The notes: a model not told the origin generated them from the letters alone. A DNA stretch of 64,000 nt from Elymus sibiricus (GCA_039707655.1 CM077664.1:24168781-24232780); one strand, 5' to 3'. Positions 23,676-35,908 are shown, numbered from the stretch's first letter. Translations and numbers: made by a program.

Positions 23676-25190
23676 TCGCTAGAAGAAAAAGGGGAACGAC
23701 GCGCCGCGTGCAGCCAGCATGCGCCACCAGCCATGCGTCTCCTGGCCACGGCCGCAGCGCCCCTTCGCCGCGCGTCTCCGTTCATGGCCGCAGCTCCCGT
23801 TCAACGTCATGGCAGCTTTTGTTGCCGATGGTGGCAGCTTCGTTCACCGGGCTGTTCCAGCCGTGGCCTCCGCTCGCCACCACCGCGCCTCCGCTCGCCA
23901 CCGCACCTATCGCCGGCCACTCACACCGCAGCTCGTCGGCCGCCGCTCACCATCACAACATCTCGGCTCACCGGTTCCAGCAATTTCGAGTGCCGGTTCC
24001 AACAAAAAATGTCTCACCGCTGAGCCACCGTAGCTCCCTGTGTTGCCGGTTGCAGCTCATGGTGCTGGTGGTTGAAGCAAATCGAGATGCCGGTTGCAGC
24101 TCCGGCAACCCGTGGTTGTAGCATCTTCCACCGCCCGTTCCTGCATCCCTGTCGCAGTCGGTCCCAGCAACTCCATGGTCGGCGGTAGCATCCACAAGAG
24201 CCGGTTCCAGCATTTGCCATCGCTGGCTCCAGCATTTGTCATGGGCGGTTGTAGCATCCACGAATGCCCGTTCCAGCATCTGTCATGGCTGGTTGTAGCA
24301 TCCATGAATGCCGGTTCCAGCATTTGCCAGAGCTGGTTCCAGCATTTGCCATGGCCGGTTCTAGCATCTGCATGGTCAGCTGTAGCAAAAACCACCACCG
24401 CCCATCCCAGGCTCCCAGCACCCTCTCATGGCTGGCTCCAGCATTTGTCATGGGCGGTTGTAGCATCCACGAATGCCCGTTCCAGCATCTGTCATGGCTG
24501 GTTGTAGCATCCATGAATGCCGGTTCCAGCATTTGCCAGAGCTGGTTCCAGCATTTGCCATGGCCGGTTCTAGCATCTGCATGGTCAGCTGTAGCAAAAA
24601 CCACCACCGCCCATCCCAGGCTCCCAGCACCCTCTCATGGCTGGTTCAAGCAAAAAGTGGCCACCCTTCTAGGATCTGCTGGTGCCTGATGTAGCACCGC
24701 GGTGTCCGGGCGCATCTTCTTCGGCGTCGATGGAGCCGCCGTCGTGTTCCGGTCGAGGTTGTTGCAGCTCCGGCGGCCCACGGTTGTAGCATCTGCCACT
24801 GCCGGTTCCAGCATCCCGTCGCCGTCGGCGCCAGCATCCCCGTCGCAGCCCCGTGGCCACCAGTGCAACACCGATGCGTCGTGGCAGCAAAACAAATCGC
24901 AGCGCACATGGATTCGAGCGGGGGATTTCGGCAGCGGACGGTGGTCATGCTGCTGCCGGCAGCAAGGGAGGAAGAGAGAGGGCAGCAATGGCGTTGGTGA
25001 GCGGAGGGGAGTGGGTTGGGTGTGTGCGAGGAGAAATTTGGGGAAGAAACCAGATCTCGCCTGGATAAGATTGACGCTTCGATGAAGGGCCCCACATACG
25101 GGACGTGGCTCCACAACGTGGGCGCGACGTGGCGAGCGTGCGAGCGACCGGCGCAACGCTCCGCCGGCGGGCCGTATGTAAACGTTTCCC
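23676..25190. mobile_element. Mutator-like element fragment with GGTTGTAGCA repeats
   Basis: The right end, read inwards, is GGGAAACGTTTACATACG followed by CCGCCGGCGGAGCG. It resembles the terminal repeat of the element at 32035-33330, which has a 9-bp TSD. The interior is full of GGTTCCAGCA and GGTTGTAGCA, the exact reverse complements of the TGCTGGAACC and TGCTACAACC words of that element. The left end is missing and abuts the CACTA terminus at 23675. Several long frames read the repeat words in all phases and are not credible proteins. Confidence 0.65.
24224..24641. repeat. 209-bp tandem duplication
   Basis: A block starting TGGCTCCAGCATTTGTCATG at 24224 recurs at 24433 with virtually no differences, so the duplication is recent. 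It lies inside the GGTTGTAGCA-rich element. Confidence 0.85.
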
Positions 25191-25202
25191 TAACATATTA
25201 CC

Positions 25203-26345
25203 CCCGAAACATAAAATCTGGAGTATAAACTAGCCCGTACGAATGTACAGGTTGATGACTGGTTAGACAAATTTCAGAGATTCAGTTTTACCACGCAATC
25301 ACTTTCTTTGTGTTCATGTTAATATTTTGAAATTCTCTGGTATTTTTACCTAATCCATTTGGTCCTATTATTGCTCTCAGGAGAAGATCATCGTACTCTA
25401 TTCAAATCACAGGTTCCCATGTCAAGATAAAGTAGCGCACTCCCCATTTCTCATCTAAACGAACATCGGTATCTTGAGAGGAAACATAACAAAAGCTACA
25501 ACTTAGAATTGATGGAAATACATTGACATGTCAAGGAAGTAGAAGAACCAACTGCTAAACTTGACTAGATTTGAACAAATAAAAACTGTCCATGTAATCA
25601 TATATCATTAGTAGTATACTACCTAAGTTTTCGATGATGTATTTTTTTCTTTTAAGGCAACATCTGTTAGTGGTATGCACTTCTAAATATGTTGGTCGTC
25701 GAAAGGAAAAGTTGGATATGTCACATATCATTTTGGAAATGTCCAGTGTATTTGAAGGACTAGCTAGGTAGGAAGATGCAACTGTTTAACTCATGCCGCC
25801 AGACGGGAGGATGCCTTTGAAAAGGAAAACAGCCGGCATCTAATTGTCGATGGCTTGAAACATGATTAGTGGCGACGAGTGACAAAAGAACAGCTCGCTC
25901 TTGCAAGTATGACCATACAATATATCATATGGCAGCCATTCATACCATATATATATCTCATCGATCCAACAACCATACTATATGGAACCTCAGCTGATCT
26001 AGAGCCTCAAATTTGTCTGGTTTCCAGAAAAGTCACACCAACCGGACACGATCAATAGCTGGCCTTCAGATGCTAGTTCAACCAGGCAACCATATTATAT
26101 AGCATCTAATGAGGTTGGTCCAAAGATGCTGCCGTATTGTGATTCATTTTAAGGTTACTAGAGTTGAACATGTGAAGACCGACCGTGAAAAAACTTGAAC
26201 ATCTGAACGACCAGCCAGCCTGTTTGGCGTCTGTGGCGGCCAGGAGCTAGCTAAGGTATAATGGACCGGCCGTGATTAGTTATTATTTCAGTTGTCATTA
26301 CTTGCTTGGTTTGACGCTAGCTCCATGCTCATGGTAATTGGTAAT
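25203..26345. repeat. Segmental duplication, copy 1
   Basis: Matches 27783-29110 in the same order and orientation over more than 1.1 kb with scattered substitutions and small indels (shared phrases include GAATGTACAGGTTGATG, GAGAAGATCATCGTACTC and GATCTAGAGCCTCAAATTTG versus GATCTAGATCCTCAAATTTG). I find no gene in it. It looks like low-copy or ancient repeat DNA. Confidence 0.8.
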
Positions 26346-27451
26346 CATGCAAGGTTCAGGCTGCCTCTATCCACCCACACCCCAGCCACAAATGCCCGTT
26401 TGGGGTTGGTTCATTAAGATGAACAGGAATAAAATCATGGCCGTGATCTTGGTCATTGTTGCAGTTGTCAGCATCTTATCGTCGCTCGAAGGTCTCAAGA
26501 CATGCTATGATGTACCGGACCGGATTGTACTTGCATGCATGTTTTACCTGTACGGCTTATTATTCGCATTGTAAAATTCCTTGCATCTCAATCCTAATTC
26601 AAGTGAAATTTGTATCACAAGGACGACAAGCTGCATCAAGCAATTTGCATGAATTATTTGCAAGCAAGTAGATGTATGATAATGTCGGTACTCGAGCATT
26701 AATTAATTGTCATGCCCTAATTAAACAACCACTTAGTACATGGAATAATCTAATGGATTAATAGGATATAATATGGTTGGTGCTATATTAACTCTTGTCG
26801 TGAGTGGGAGGCAGCTACCTACTCACTCCATACCGGTGCATTAGTCATCTTAGGTTGTGCACCATGACAAGACGGAGGGGGAAACGAGAGAACTTAATGT
26901 TTATTTGCTAATTAATGCCATTGCATGCAATAAACTGACCACTGCATGCCGTGTTAGGTAGTCTTAAGTCATTGAAAGCATACACGCCCCACATCTCTTA
27001 TTGGTTGATTCCTTTATTCATGTCAAGAAATAAGAAACGAGGTGAGAGTTAATTCATCGCGCCTAAACGTTTTGGGATTATTTGGTTTTCGTAATGTGCC
27101 TAATGCACCGGTACGGAGGGAATAGCTAGTATAATGAACTGAACCTGTGTGCATCCGGACCAACGTATAAACGACCGAGGTGATAAACTTAGTTCGATTG
27201 GGCAATGTTATATGCCAGTCGTATTCCATATATCGGTGATGAGCCAAGTCCTTTTATGGCTTAAATCCCATAGGCAATAAAAAATTAAACAATTCCAATT
27301 TCCAAACGATATTGTAATAGCATATCTGGTACAAAAACACAAAAATAAATTCCAAATAAGAAAATAATAATAATCATGAATGTATAATTTCACATCTGAG
27401 GTACTAGAAAAAAACTTCTCCATGTATTTTCAAATCTTGGATTAGGATTTA
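26346..27451. other. Spacer between duplication copies
   Basis: No gene is supported. A 78-codon frame at 26338-26574 (plus) would encode a hydrophobic peptide with two possible membrane segments (IMAVILVIVAVVSILSSLEG), but nothing else supports it. The rest is AT-rich. Confidence 0.35.
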
Positions 27452-27749
27452 CTCTCTCCGTTTACTTATACAAGGCCACTATGGAATATACATTTTGCAT
27501 CTATACAAGGCCACCAACAGTAATCGAGACAAAAAATAATGATGTTTCCTCGTACTAGCAACTTGTTTAATACTTGCATGCATGCAGTCATAATGACACT
27601 CAGCTACTTCTTTCACTCAGTTTTCTTGCATGCATGCGGTGTATTAATGATCCCAGTAAACCAAAAGAAAAGCTGGGTTGCAAAACATGTATTAAATTTT
27701 ACCTTGGTACCTGTAATTTGAGTTTGTGGCCTTGTATATAAAAATGGAG
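27452..27749. mobile_element. Stowaway-like MITE, 298 bp
   Basis: Flanked by TA on both sides. The ends CTCTCTCCGTTTACTTATAC and, reversed, CTCCATTTTTATATACAAGG are imperfect inverted repeats, and both continue into AAGGCCAC. TA target and CTCCNTCCGT-type ends indicate Stowaway (Tc1/mariner). It lies between the two copies of the segmental duplication. Confidence 0.75.
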
Positions 27750-27782
27750 TAACATACATTGACATGAGTATTACCCATGAAA

Positions 27783-29110
27783 TAGAAAATTTGGAGTATA
27801 AAACTAACCCATACGAATGTACAGGTTGATGTCTAGTTAGATAAATTTCAGAGATTCAGTTTTACCACACAATCACTTTCTTCATGTTTATGTTAATATT
27901 TTGAAATTTCTCTGGTACTTTTACCTAATCCATTTAGTCTCACTATTGCTCTCAGGAGAAGATCATCGTACTCTATTCCAATCACATCTTCACATGTCAA
28001 GATAAAGTAGTGCACTCCCTAGTTCCAGTATAAACGAAGATCAGCATCTTGAGAGGAAACATAACAAAAGCTACAACTTTGAACTGATGGAAATACATTG
28101 ACATGTCAAGGAAGAAGAAGCCGACAATGTAAATAAACTTACAAAGTGCACTTATCAAAATTACTGGATTATAACTAGAACCCACTGCTATACATAGTTC
28201 ACTAGATTTGAACAAATGAAGACTGTCCCTGTAATCATATCAGTAGTAGTATACTACCTAAGTATTCAATGATGTATATTTTTCTTGTTAAGGCAACATC
28301 TGGTAGTGGTATGCACTTCTACATATGTTGGTTGTCAAAAGGACAATTTGGATATGTCATGTATATTTTTGGAAATGTCCAGTGTATTTGAAGGACTAGC
28401 TAGGTAGGAAGATGCGATTGTTCAACTCATGCCACCAGTTGGTAGGATGCCTTTGAAAAGGAAAACGGCCGGCATCTAATTGTCGATGGCTTGAAACATG
28501 ATTACCGGCCACGAGTGACAAAAGAACAGCTCGTTCCTGTAAGTATAACCGTACAATATATTAGATGGCAGCCATTCATACCATATATACATCTCATCAA
28601 TCCAATAACCATACTATATGGAACCTCAGCTGATCTAGATCCTCAAATTTGGCTGCTTTCCAGAGAAGTCACACCAACCGGACGCAACATTTAGTGGTTT
28701 CTTCTGGGAAATAACAAGCTACTAACATCTAAACTTTATCTCTTGAAAATGCAACGGAATTTAGATCGATAGTTAGCCGTCACATGCCTGTTCAATCAGG
28801 TAACCATATTATATAGCATGAAATGAGGTTGGATTCGTATATTGTCTTGACCAAAGATGCTGCTGTATTGTGATTCATTAAGCTTACTAGAGTAGAACAT
28901 GTGAAGACCAACCGTAAAGAAACTTTTTTTTTTGCGAGGAACCGTAAAGAAACTTGAACATCTGAAACGACCAGCCGGCCTGTTTGGCGTCATGTGTCGG
29001 CCAGGAGCCAGCTCATTAAGGTATAATAAACCGGTTGTATTAGTTATTATCTCAGTTTTCATTACTTGCTTGGTTTGACGCTAGCTCCTCGCTCATGGAA
29101 ATCATGCAGG
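27783..29110. repeat. Segmental duplication, copy 2
   Basis: Second copy of 25203-26345. It carries additional inserts of about 60 bp (near 28110-28180) and about 100 bp (near 28690-28790). It ends near a G-run at about 29137. Copy spacing is about 2.58 kb. Confidence 0.8.
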
Positions 29111-29296
29111 CCCCACCTGGCCTTTCTTTTTTTTGGGGGGGGGGGGGGGGGGGGGCATCTAAGACGCACCGGACCTGGTTGTATTCGCATGCATGTTCAG
29201 CTTTTCTCTTCTTGGTCACACCTTAATAGCCTCACCTGTTGTACGTACCTGGCATTAATTCTCCAATATTGATGGGAAATATTTTCCTGTCAGTGC

Positions 29297-29694
29297 GTGT
29301 TACGTGGCCTACACTTTCTTCAGCTAGCAAAGGCTTTTGAAGGGAAGATATTGTCTTTTTACGCAGGGTTATTTCCAAAACTTAGGCACAACCCAGCTCA
29401 ACCAAGTGGTAATAGAGGAAGGTGCGACACAAAACCTCGCCGAGCTAGTGTTCGCATACTGTCCCGATCTAAAGTTTTTTTCCGGACGGCATCGAACATC
29501 TTGCAGGCTTTGAGAAATTACTTATGTATGACACTTCAGAAGAGTTGATAGAGAAACTCCGGCAGAATAGAGATTCAGATGAATGCAGTGAAGATGTAAT
29601 GAATATTAGTCACATAAGGAGTGTTACAGTTGGACTGACGCATAAAGGAATTGTAGAAAGGATTAGGTGTATATCGTTGCTGCTCCAAGGTTAG
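29297..29694 (+). pseudogene. NLR (NB-LRR) C-terminal LRR remnant
   Basis: Three frames in succession read as the end of a grass RPM1-like resistance protein: LRGLHFLQLAKAFEGK with FYAGLFPKL, then TTQLNQVVIEEGATQNLAELV with CPDLKFF, then GIEHLAGFEKLLMYDT with EELIEKLRQNRD up to the stop at 29692-29694. Two frameshifts separate the pieces. NLRs are intracellular immune receptors; this piece lacks the NB-ARC domain and start and is dead. It may derive from the same gene type as the fragment at 46340-46984, which covers the part upstream of it. Confidence 0.75.
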
Positions 29695-30358
29695 GCTTGC
29701 TGTTCTGTCTTTTGTGGTATATGTTGGCAGAATTGAATTAGCAGTTGGTAGCTACCAATGGCGGACACTATTTTGTTATGAGTTTGTGTCTGCCAGATAA
29801 CAAATATAAGTTCTCTGTTACTACAAGTTCTAGTTCCCCTGACTCAATTGGTTTGAATTCTGACAAAGAAAATTGATATGTGCTTAGCTTAGCCTAGGAC
29901 ACGTAATAACTATGGCTTATATTTATACCTCTTGCCTTACTAAGGAACAAGCTACCAGCTACTTCTATGCCGAAATGCTAGCTAGATATTTCTCAGCGTT
30001 AATTCGCTCGCACCGACATCCATTGATTTTTCTGGGTACACCCACCAACATGCATGACACATTAGCTGAGCAAGCAAGATTATATTTCGACAGAAACCAG
30101 CCGTTGATGAGAAAGGTTGTTAACATGCTAACAGGGAGGTTGCCTCACGTCTGAAAATCAAAGCCTTTCGTCACGTCTGAAAATCAGCCCATGCCTTGAA
30201 CTTAACATGGAGCACACACTACCATGGTTTAGCGGGCATCGAAGGGTTGTACTCTGTCCTAAGTACGCGTTGCAAATTTATGGATAGCAATAGCAAGCAA
30301 TGTATTCCAGACCATTAGTACCTGAGATGTAGGAACAATTACTCATCGCCACCATCCA
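29695..30358. other. Gene-free stretch
   Basis: No gene supported. An 80-codon frame at 29912-30154 has no recognisable domain. A short phrase about CGTCACGTCTGAAAATCA is repeated at 30146 and 30172. Confidence 0.4.
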
Positions 30359-30860
30359 ATAGTACTACTAGTTTTAGTTGCAAGATACATGATTTGCAAT
30401 TAGACTTCACTTGTATTTTAACACATACTCCCATATTTATCTGCAAAAGTTGTGAATAAAGTCGTGTAGTACAATACGATAATCTGTTGATTACCTTATC
30501 TCCACAACCATATTTCTGCAGTGCAGATGTCCTCTTTGAAGCCAATCATCGATAATGCTTCTGTTTATGTCCTGAATCATCATCAAAGGAAAATCATGTA
30601 ATAGTGCAACTAGTTATTTGCATGATAAATGATTCGCAATTGGACTTGATTTGTATTTTAGCAGCTACTCCTACATTTATCTCCAAAACATGCCACTAAA
30701 GTTGTGTATAAGTAGAATACAAGATCGGTTGATTACCTTATTCACGTTGATTTATCTCCAATCCCATATTTCAGTAGTGCAGTCTTCCTCACTTAAGCCA
30801 ATCATCGATAGTGCCTCCGTTCAGGTCTTTAATCTAATCACCGTTCATGGAAAATCGCAA
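30359..30860. repeat. ~245-bp tandem duplication with exon-like segments
   Basis: Blocks at about 30365-30600 and 30605-30855 share, in order, GATTTGCAATTAGACTT or GATTCGCAATTGGACTT, GTTGATTACCTTAT, and GAAGCCAATCATCGATAATG or TAAGCCAATCATCGATAGTG. On the minus strand the first block reads IDDWLQRGHLHCRNM up to a GTAATC donor-like site, so it might be a decayed duplicated exon of an unknown gene. Confidence 0.6.
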
Positions 30861-31548
30861 GCTAGCGTGGGCGTGACCTGCACATGCTTGCCGCCGTCGG
30901 GAGCGGACGGAGCGGCGGGAGTAGGGGGCGACGGCTGGCGTCATCGTTGGTGGCAGCGGGCGGGCAACCGGCGAGCAGCGGCTGGGACGGATGAGATACG
31001 ATCCGCGTGCGCGGCTCACCATGCTTCTATTTAAGGCCTGCTAGCTCACTTGAAAAAAACAAGGCCCACTAGCAAAGCCCACCATGTTTTCCAGCCCACG
31101 ACTAAATCATTCCCTCCTGGGCTTCATCTTAAAAAAAAAACAAATCTTCGGTCCATTTTTGTTGCATGCCAGCCACCTGGACGGCTCACCGGCTGGCACT
31201 ATTCGAACCACCGAATCCCTTCACCCGCGATTGACGTCGATGTCGCCTGTCGTCCTGTGCTCGCTACCCTGTCATACCTTGGTTGTCGCATCCGATGGCC
31301 CTCCGTCGTCCCGACCCTCTCTCTAACCCCATCCATCTCCAACATCGACGAACCACAACACACATGCATTCATCCCCACCCCCACGCGCACGAGCTAAGT
31401 TTCGCCCTGGCCTACACCTACGGTGTCACGTCGTCGCCGGCTCAGGATCGGTTCATTTGTTGTGTCGTTGCCATCTCCGCCATCTATCCACCACTGTGTC
31501 GCCTCTGCTCAGTTGCCATGGGGAATGTATCCGGTGCATCCACACTTG
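30861..31548. other. GC-rich then mixed sequence, no supported gene
   Basis: A GC-rich part (30870-31015) and C-rich sequence to 31500 with unconvincing open frames. No splice-joined model or known domain was found. Confidence 0.35.
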
Positions 31549-31907
31549 TGGTGCTACCCGTGCACCGAATACCGTAGAACATTTTAAAAAATCTGAAAAA
31601 AATCTAGCCTAGCACATTGACACAACAACAATGTATGTTGTCATAAAATTTCGTATCAAAATTTGAAACATTTTTTGAGATATAAAAATGACAAATTTGA
31701 CATCTGTGTGATAATGGGCCAAATCTAAAGCCCAACTTATGTTATGTACTATTCAGTGTTCAATTTGTCATTTTTGTTTTTAGAGCTATGTTTCGAATTT
31801 TGACTTGAAATTTTGTGACAACCTACATTAATGTTGTGTGAATGTGCTAATTTTTTTTTCAGAATTTTTCGAACATTTAAAACGTGCAACTTGATTTCGG
31901 TGCACCA
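31549..31907. mobile_element. Fold-back MITE, ~360 bp
   Basis: Left GTGCACCGAATACCGTAG and right, reversed, GGTGCACCGAAATCAAG start a long imperfect inverted repeat of more than 120 bp per arm (matching TCTGAAAAAAATCTAGC, GTATGTTGTCATAAAATTTC and AAAAATGACAAATT in both arms). The whole unit can fold into one hairpin. The TSD is not clear. Confidence 0.7.
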
Positions 31908-32034
31908 GATATTCTCCCAGTTGCCATGGAGCAGTCTACCTCCACCTCCCAGTCATCGCTCGAGCTCCTTTGTCGGGCCCTGGACGACACACCATTGTGT
32001 GTTCTATCAACAATTTGACTAGTGAGTGTTGAAA

Positions 32035-33330
32035 GGGAATCATTTCCAGCCGGAGTGCCGGCTGAAACGTTCCGCCGGACGCGCACGCGTCGTTTGATCC
32101 CGTGCGATCCCACCGTCCCACTTGCGCCATATGTGGCCCCACAAACCGCTTTTCTCTCTCTCGCTTATCTTCTTCCCGAGAGCGCACCTCCACTCATTCG
32201 ATCCCCTTCTTTTCCCCTCTCTCTGGCGCGAGCAACATCTCCCCGATTCACTCCCCACCGAATCCTTTCACCCCCACTCAGCCGCAGGGCTGCTGCTATG
32301 GTGGGACGCCGCATCGGCCGCGGGGGCTGCTGCTCATGGCTGCGCTCTCTCCAGCTTCCCTCCCCCATGGCCGCGGGACCATGGCCATGCGGCCGCCGCG
32401 GCGATTTTCGCACCGACGACGGTGCTGCAATCAGCACCAGCCGTAGCTGGAGACGAAGGACCACAGATGTTGCAAACTAGCAACTACGACGGTGCTGCAA
32501 CCAGTGCTCGTCGCCATGGCCGGGCTGCAATCGACCACGACGACGGTGGATTTCTTTTTGCTACAACCATGTTTTGTTTTTGCTGGAACCGGCCCATGTT
32601 TTTGCTACCACCCACCCGCCCAAAATTTTGCTACCAGGTGATTTTTGCTGCAACCGATGAACCATTTTGCTACAACCGTTTCAATTTTTTGTTACTACCG
32701 GTGTTTGTCGATTTTTGCTACATCCATCTTCTGTTTGTCCTGTCTTTTTTGCTACAACCATATTTTGATTTTGCTGGAACTGAAGACATTTTTTGCTACA
32801 TCCACCCACGGCGGTGTTGCTCGACGGCGGCGATGGCTTTTTTTTGCTACAACAGTCTCGGATTTTTGCTACTACCGGAGATGCCATTTGCTACCACTGG
32901 AGTTTTTGCTACTACCAGAGTCTTCCTGGAAGCATCAGGAGTTTTTGTTACCACCCTTGTTTTTGTTTTGTTTTTGCTGGAACCGTCCTAAAAATTGCTA
33001 CCACCGTCTTTCGATTTTGCTGGAACCGGCATTTTTCGCTTCGGTGTCGGCGGTGAAGGCGGGTGGTGTTTTGGTTCGCCGGCGGCGGTGAGGCTGCGAG
33101 CGCCGGCGACGAGCAGGGGCAGCGGTGGTCCAAGCGAGAGCAGCGCGGGCCAGCGTGCGGGATCCCGCGAGCGGCGGCGACGCTTGCTTTTTTTCTCCTC
33201 TTTTTTCCCGTGGGGGAGGATGACGATAGGAGATGCGGGGCAGATCTGACGGTTACGCGCGTCCAGATCGAACGGCTCTGGTTTGACCGGCCGAAATGTT
33301 CCGCCGGTGCGCCGGCGCAGAGTACTGCCC
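32035..33330. mobile_element. Non-autonomous Mutator-like element, 9-bp TSD
   Basis: Flanked by identical 9-bp copies of GTGTTGAAA (32026-32034 and 33331-33339), the size typical of Mutator elements. The ends are GGGAATCATTTCCAGCCGG and, reversed, GGGCAGTACTCTGCGCCGG, and both continue into a CCGGC...GAAACRTTYCGSCCGG block. The interior from about 32540 to 33030 has some 30 copies of TTTTTGCTACAACC, TTTTGCTACTACC or TTTTGCTGGAACC. There is no transposase. Length 1296 bp. Confidence 0.85.
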
Positions 33331-33339
33331 GTGTTGAAA

Positions 33340-34076
33340 AGGGTCTGCCCCCACAAATAGCGATGGGAAGCAAGACATCGACCACACGGGACTTAAATGG
33401 GTTTCGATTAGTGCGGCCCATTATGACAGGTACTTTTTTCCTTTTTAAATTTTGTTTAAAATATATATAATCAAATCTACAATAACACTAAGTAAAAATA
33501 TTGCTTCAAAAAAAGAAGTAAAATATTCATGTTTGATAATTTTCTAAAACATATAAAAAATATTAACTTTAGAAAATATTCACGTACAATGCTTTTGAAA
33601 AAAATACAATTAAAACAATGTTCATGTATGTTAAAAAATACTAGTATATTTTGAAAGTGGTCATGCTTTTTTTTTAAAGCGTTCACACTTTTAGAATTCA
33701 TGTAAATAAAATGTGTTTACCTGTTTAAAAATAATGTTCTTGTAAAGTTTAAGAAGTCTTCATGTCATTTAAAAATGATCATGTAGTTTTAAAAGGTGTT
33801 CATTTATTTTAAAAAATATTCATGACCTTTGTAAAAATATTATATTTGTATTAAACAAATAATACATAAAGTAAAAAAATGAAAAAATACAAAGGAAGGA
33901 AAAAAAGAAAAAGGAAAGTGAAAATAAATAAATAAACAAGGAAACATTGAAAATAAATGAAACAATAACAGGAAAGAATGAAAACCTGAAAACTAACGGG
34001 AAAACCAAAAAAAAAAACTAGCACGACAGCGCTGAAAATGCACGCGGCTGCGCCCTATGTGCGATTCCCGTACTAT
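33340..34076. other. AT-rich degenerate TTCATG repeat stretch
   Basis: AT-rich with loosely spaced TTCATG or TCATGT words every 30-60 bp (33520-33840), then an A-rich part. No gene. It probably belongs to an old, unidentified repeat. Confidence 0.4.
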
Positions 34077-34538
34077 GGGCCTGTTCGGTAGTTGCCCAAC
34101 TCCAGCAAATCCTCGAATCTTGCTTCTCGTTTCGGATGCCAGCTTCCGGCCGGAGCGCTAGCGATAAAAAAATCGTTCGGTGAGGCTGCTCCAGTTTCCC
34201 TCTCGCCACGCATGGGCTGACAGCCTTTTCAGTGCGTCACGCATGTACGTATGGCACTTAGCGGTGGCACATCTCTGTAATAAGAGACTGGGGATCGGGG
34301 CGTCTCTCCAGCCTATCTATCGAACCGGTACGTATGGCACTTGGCGGTGGCACATCTCTGTAATAAGAGCGAACTCCAGCTTTTGCGTTTTCTGGGATCT
34401 CCAAATGAGCGGCTCCGCGTTTTTGTACATAGCCCGGCCACTGATCCCGGAAGCCAGCTTCGTGGAGCCGGGCCGTTCGGGCCAGCTCCAGTCGCGGATT
34501 CGGCGAAGCGGGAAGCTGGGGAGCTACCGAACAGGCCC
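34077..34538. mobile_element. TIR element GGGCCTGTTCGGTAG, 462 bp
   Basis: Perfect inverted ends GGGCCTGTTCGGTAG and CTACCGAACAGGCCC, flanked by TAT on both sides (apparent 3-bp TSD, superfamily undecided between PIF/Harbinger-like and CACTA-like). The interior contains a direct duplication of about 40 bp (ACGTATGGCACTTAGCGG at 34247 and ACGTATGGCACTTGGCGG at 34330). No coding potential. Confidence 0.75.
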
Positions 34539-35749
34539 TATATACCACTATTTGCAATAATAGCAGTTGGGTTCATCTTTCCCGCAAAAACAAAAGCAAT
34601 TGGGTTCATCTTATTTGTATAAAGGTTACTACGATCAAGGTATGTCGATTCAGTCTCGCGAAGGTGGTCATAGCAGTTGGACAGGCATGTGCGCGTGTAC
34701 GTGAGCGTTTGTATATTTCTATATTGTGTTTCTCAAAAAAATAAACTTGTTTGAATTGTGGAGGATGATGTTTACATCTAAGCTCGCAAACTTGCTGAAT
34801 TCTGGTAGGAACTATTGTCTCTTATGTTGGATATTCCCTCTACACACAATCCAATACAAAGATGGTAACTAAATCCAGTAATCATCATCACAAAGATGAT
34901 AACAATGTGGAACTATCTGGCCATTTAATGTTGAATATTTCGTATTAGTATTTAATTATTTTGTAGTAGCTAGTGATGATCTATGTAGTGTTATTTATTT
35001 CGAGCCATCCAGGTTAAGGATTATGATTTAGGGCCACAAAGTTAGGCGTTTCTAGGGGAGCGATGTTCATCTACGGAATGAAACACCACCTGTAGGTTTG
35101 TTAATGTTAATTGAGAATATATTGAATTATTGTTTGTGGTTTAATAATATCCTACAATGAAGCACCAGCTATAGGTTTTGTTTATGTGCGGACTTTCAGT
35201 CCAATAGGGTTCCCTTTCTAAGAGATGTTCCTGGAGGAAAAATCATGACTGTTTTCCTAGGGGGTCGTTCTTTCTCGCTTCCTCCTATGAGATCTTGGCA
35301 ACACAGGAGGGGGTGGGAGGAATGACCATCACCGACAGTCGAAATACGAGTGACGGAGTGCCCACCATACAACCACTTGAGAGATGAGGAAGGATCCTGA
35401 TTTTTGTTGTAGGGGGTTGCCCTTCTTTGCTTCCTCCCATAGACCTTGGTAACGCAGAACGGAGCGGAGAGGAGCGACCATCACCGACAGGCGAAATACT
35501 AGTGAGGGAGTGTCCACCATGTATACAACCACTTGAGAGATGAGAGCTGTTGAACAGAGCCTCGATAGACTAAAAGTCAACCCACATGTCGAATAAGCGA
35601 GTCTTCTAGGTTAAGGGCTTAGGAGACACAAAGTTATCGTTTTCTACTTTGATCCGCATCAACGATACTGTATGACTGCTCGATTTCAAGTCTAATGTGT
35701 TTTTCTTCATTTTAGGTTAGGTACGTGTGTTGACTAGTGGACGATAAAG
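34539..35749. other. Gene-free stretch with a ~145-bp tandem duplication
   Basis: Between 35262 and 35545 two diverged copies of a block follow each other (TTTCTCGCTTCCTCC...ACCATCACCGACAGTCGAAAT and TTCTTTGCTTCCTCC...ACCATCACCGACAGGCGAAAT), each ending in ACAACCACTTGAGAGATGAG. No gene supported elsewhere. Confidence 0.55.
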
Positions 35750-35908
35750 ATGGGGACATGGAGACGCTTTGGGAGGTCGCCTACTATGGCAGCCTCCACC
35801 GCGAGCATGGCCACATCCACCGACAAGGCGGCATCAGCAGCTGAGAGGGCGGATGCGTCCACCGGAAGCGCTCGAGCATCCGCTGATACTGCGGTGGCCT
35901 CTCCCTAG
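35750..35908 (+). pseudogene. Alanine/serine-rich N-terminal exon-like frame
   Basis: ATG at 35750 opens a 52-codon frame rich in Ala, Ser and Thr (TMAASTASMATSTDKAAS), ending in TAG at 35906. Downstream the composition stays coding-like to about 36030. It may be the start of the gene whose decayed remainder lies at 36932-37352, because both share the same unusual composition and strand. This link is inference. Confidence 0.3.

Noticed and set aside
24057..24689. Cys/Trp-rich frames with repeats such as GKCWNQLWQMLEPA
   Set aside because: They read the GGTTCCAGCA and GGTTGTAGCA repeat words; similar frames exist in all phases, so the repetition is at DNA level.
23676..32035. One large composite element bounded by the two TGCTACAACC-type elements
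   Set aside because: They are in opposite orientation, but the 32-kb one has its own perfect 9-bp TSD and two proper ends, so it moved independently.
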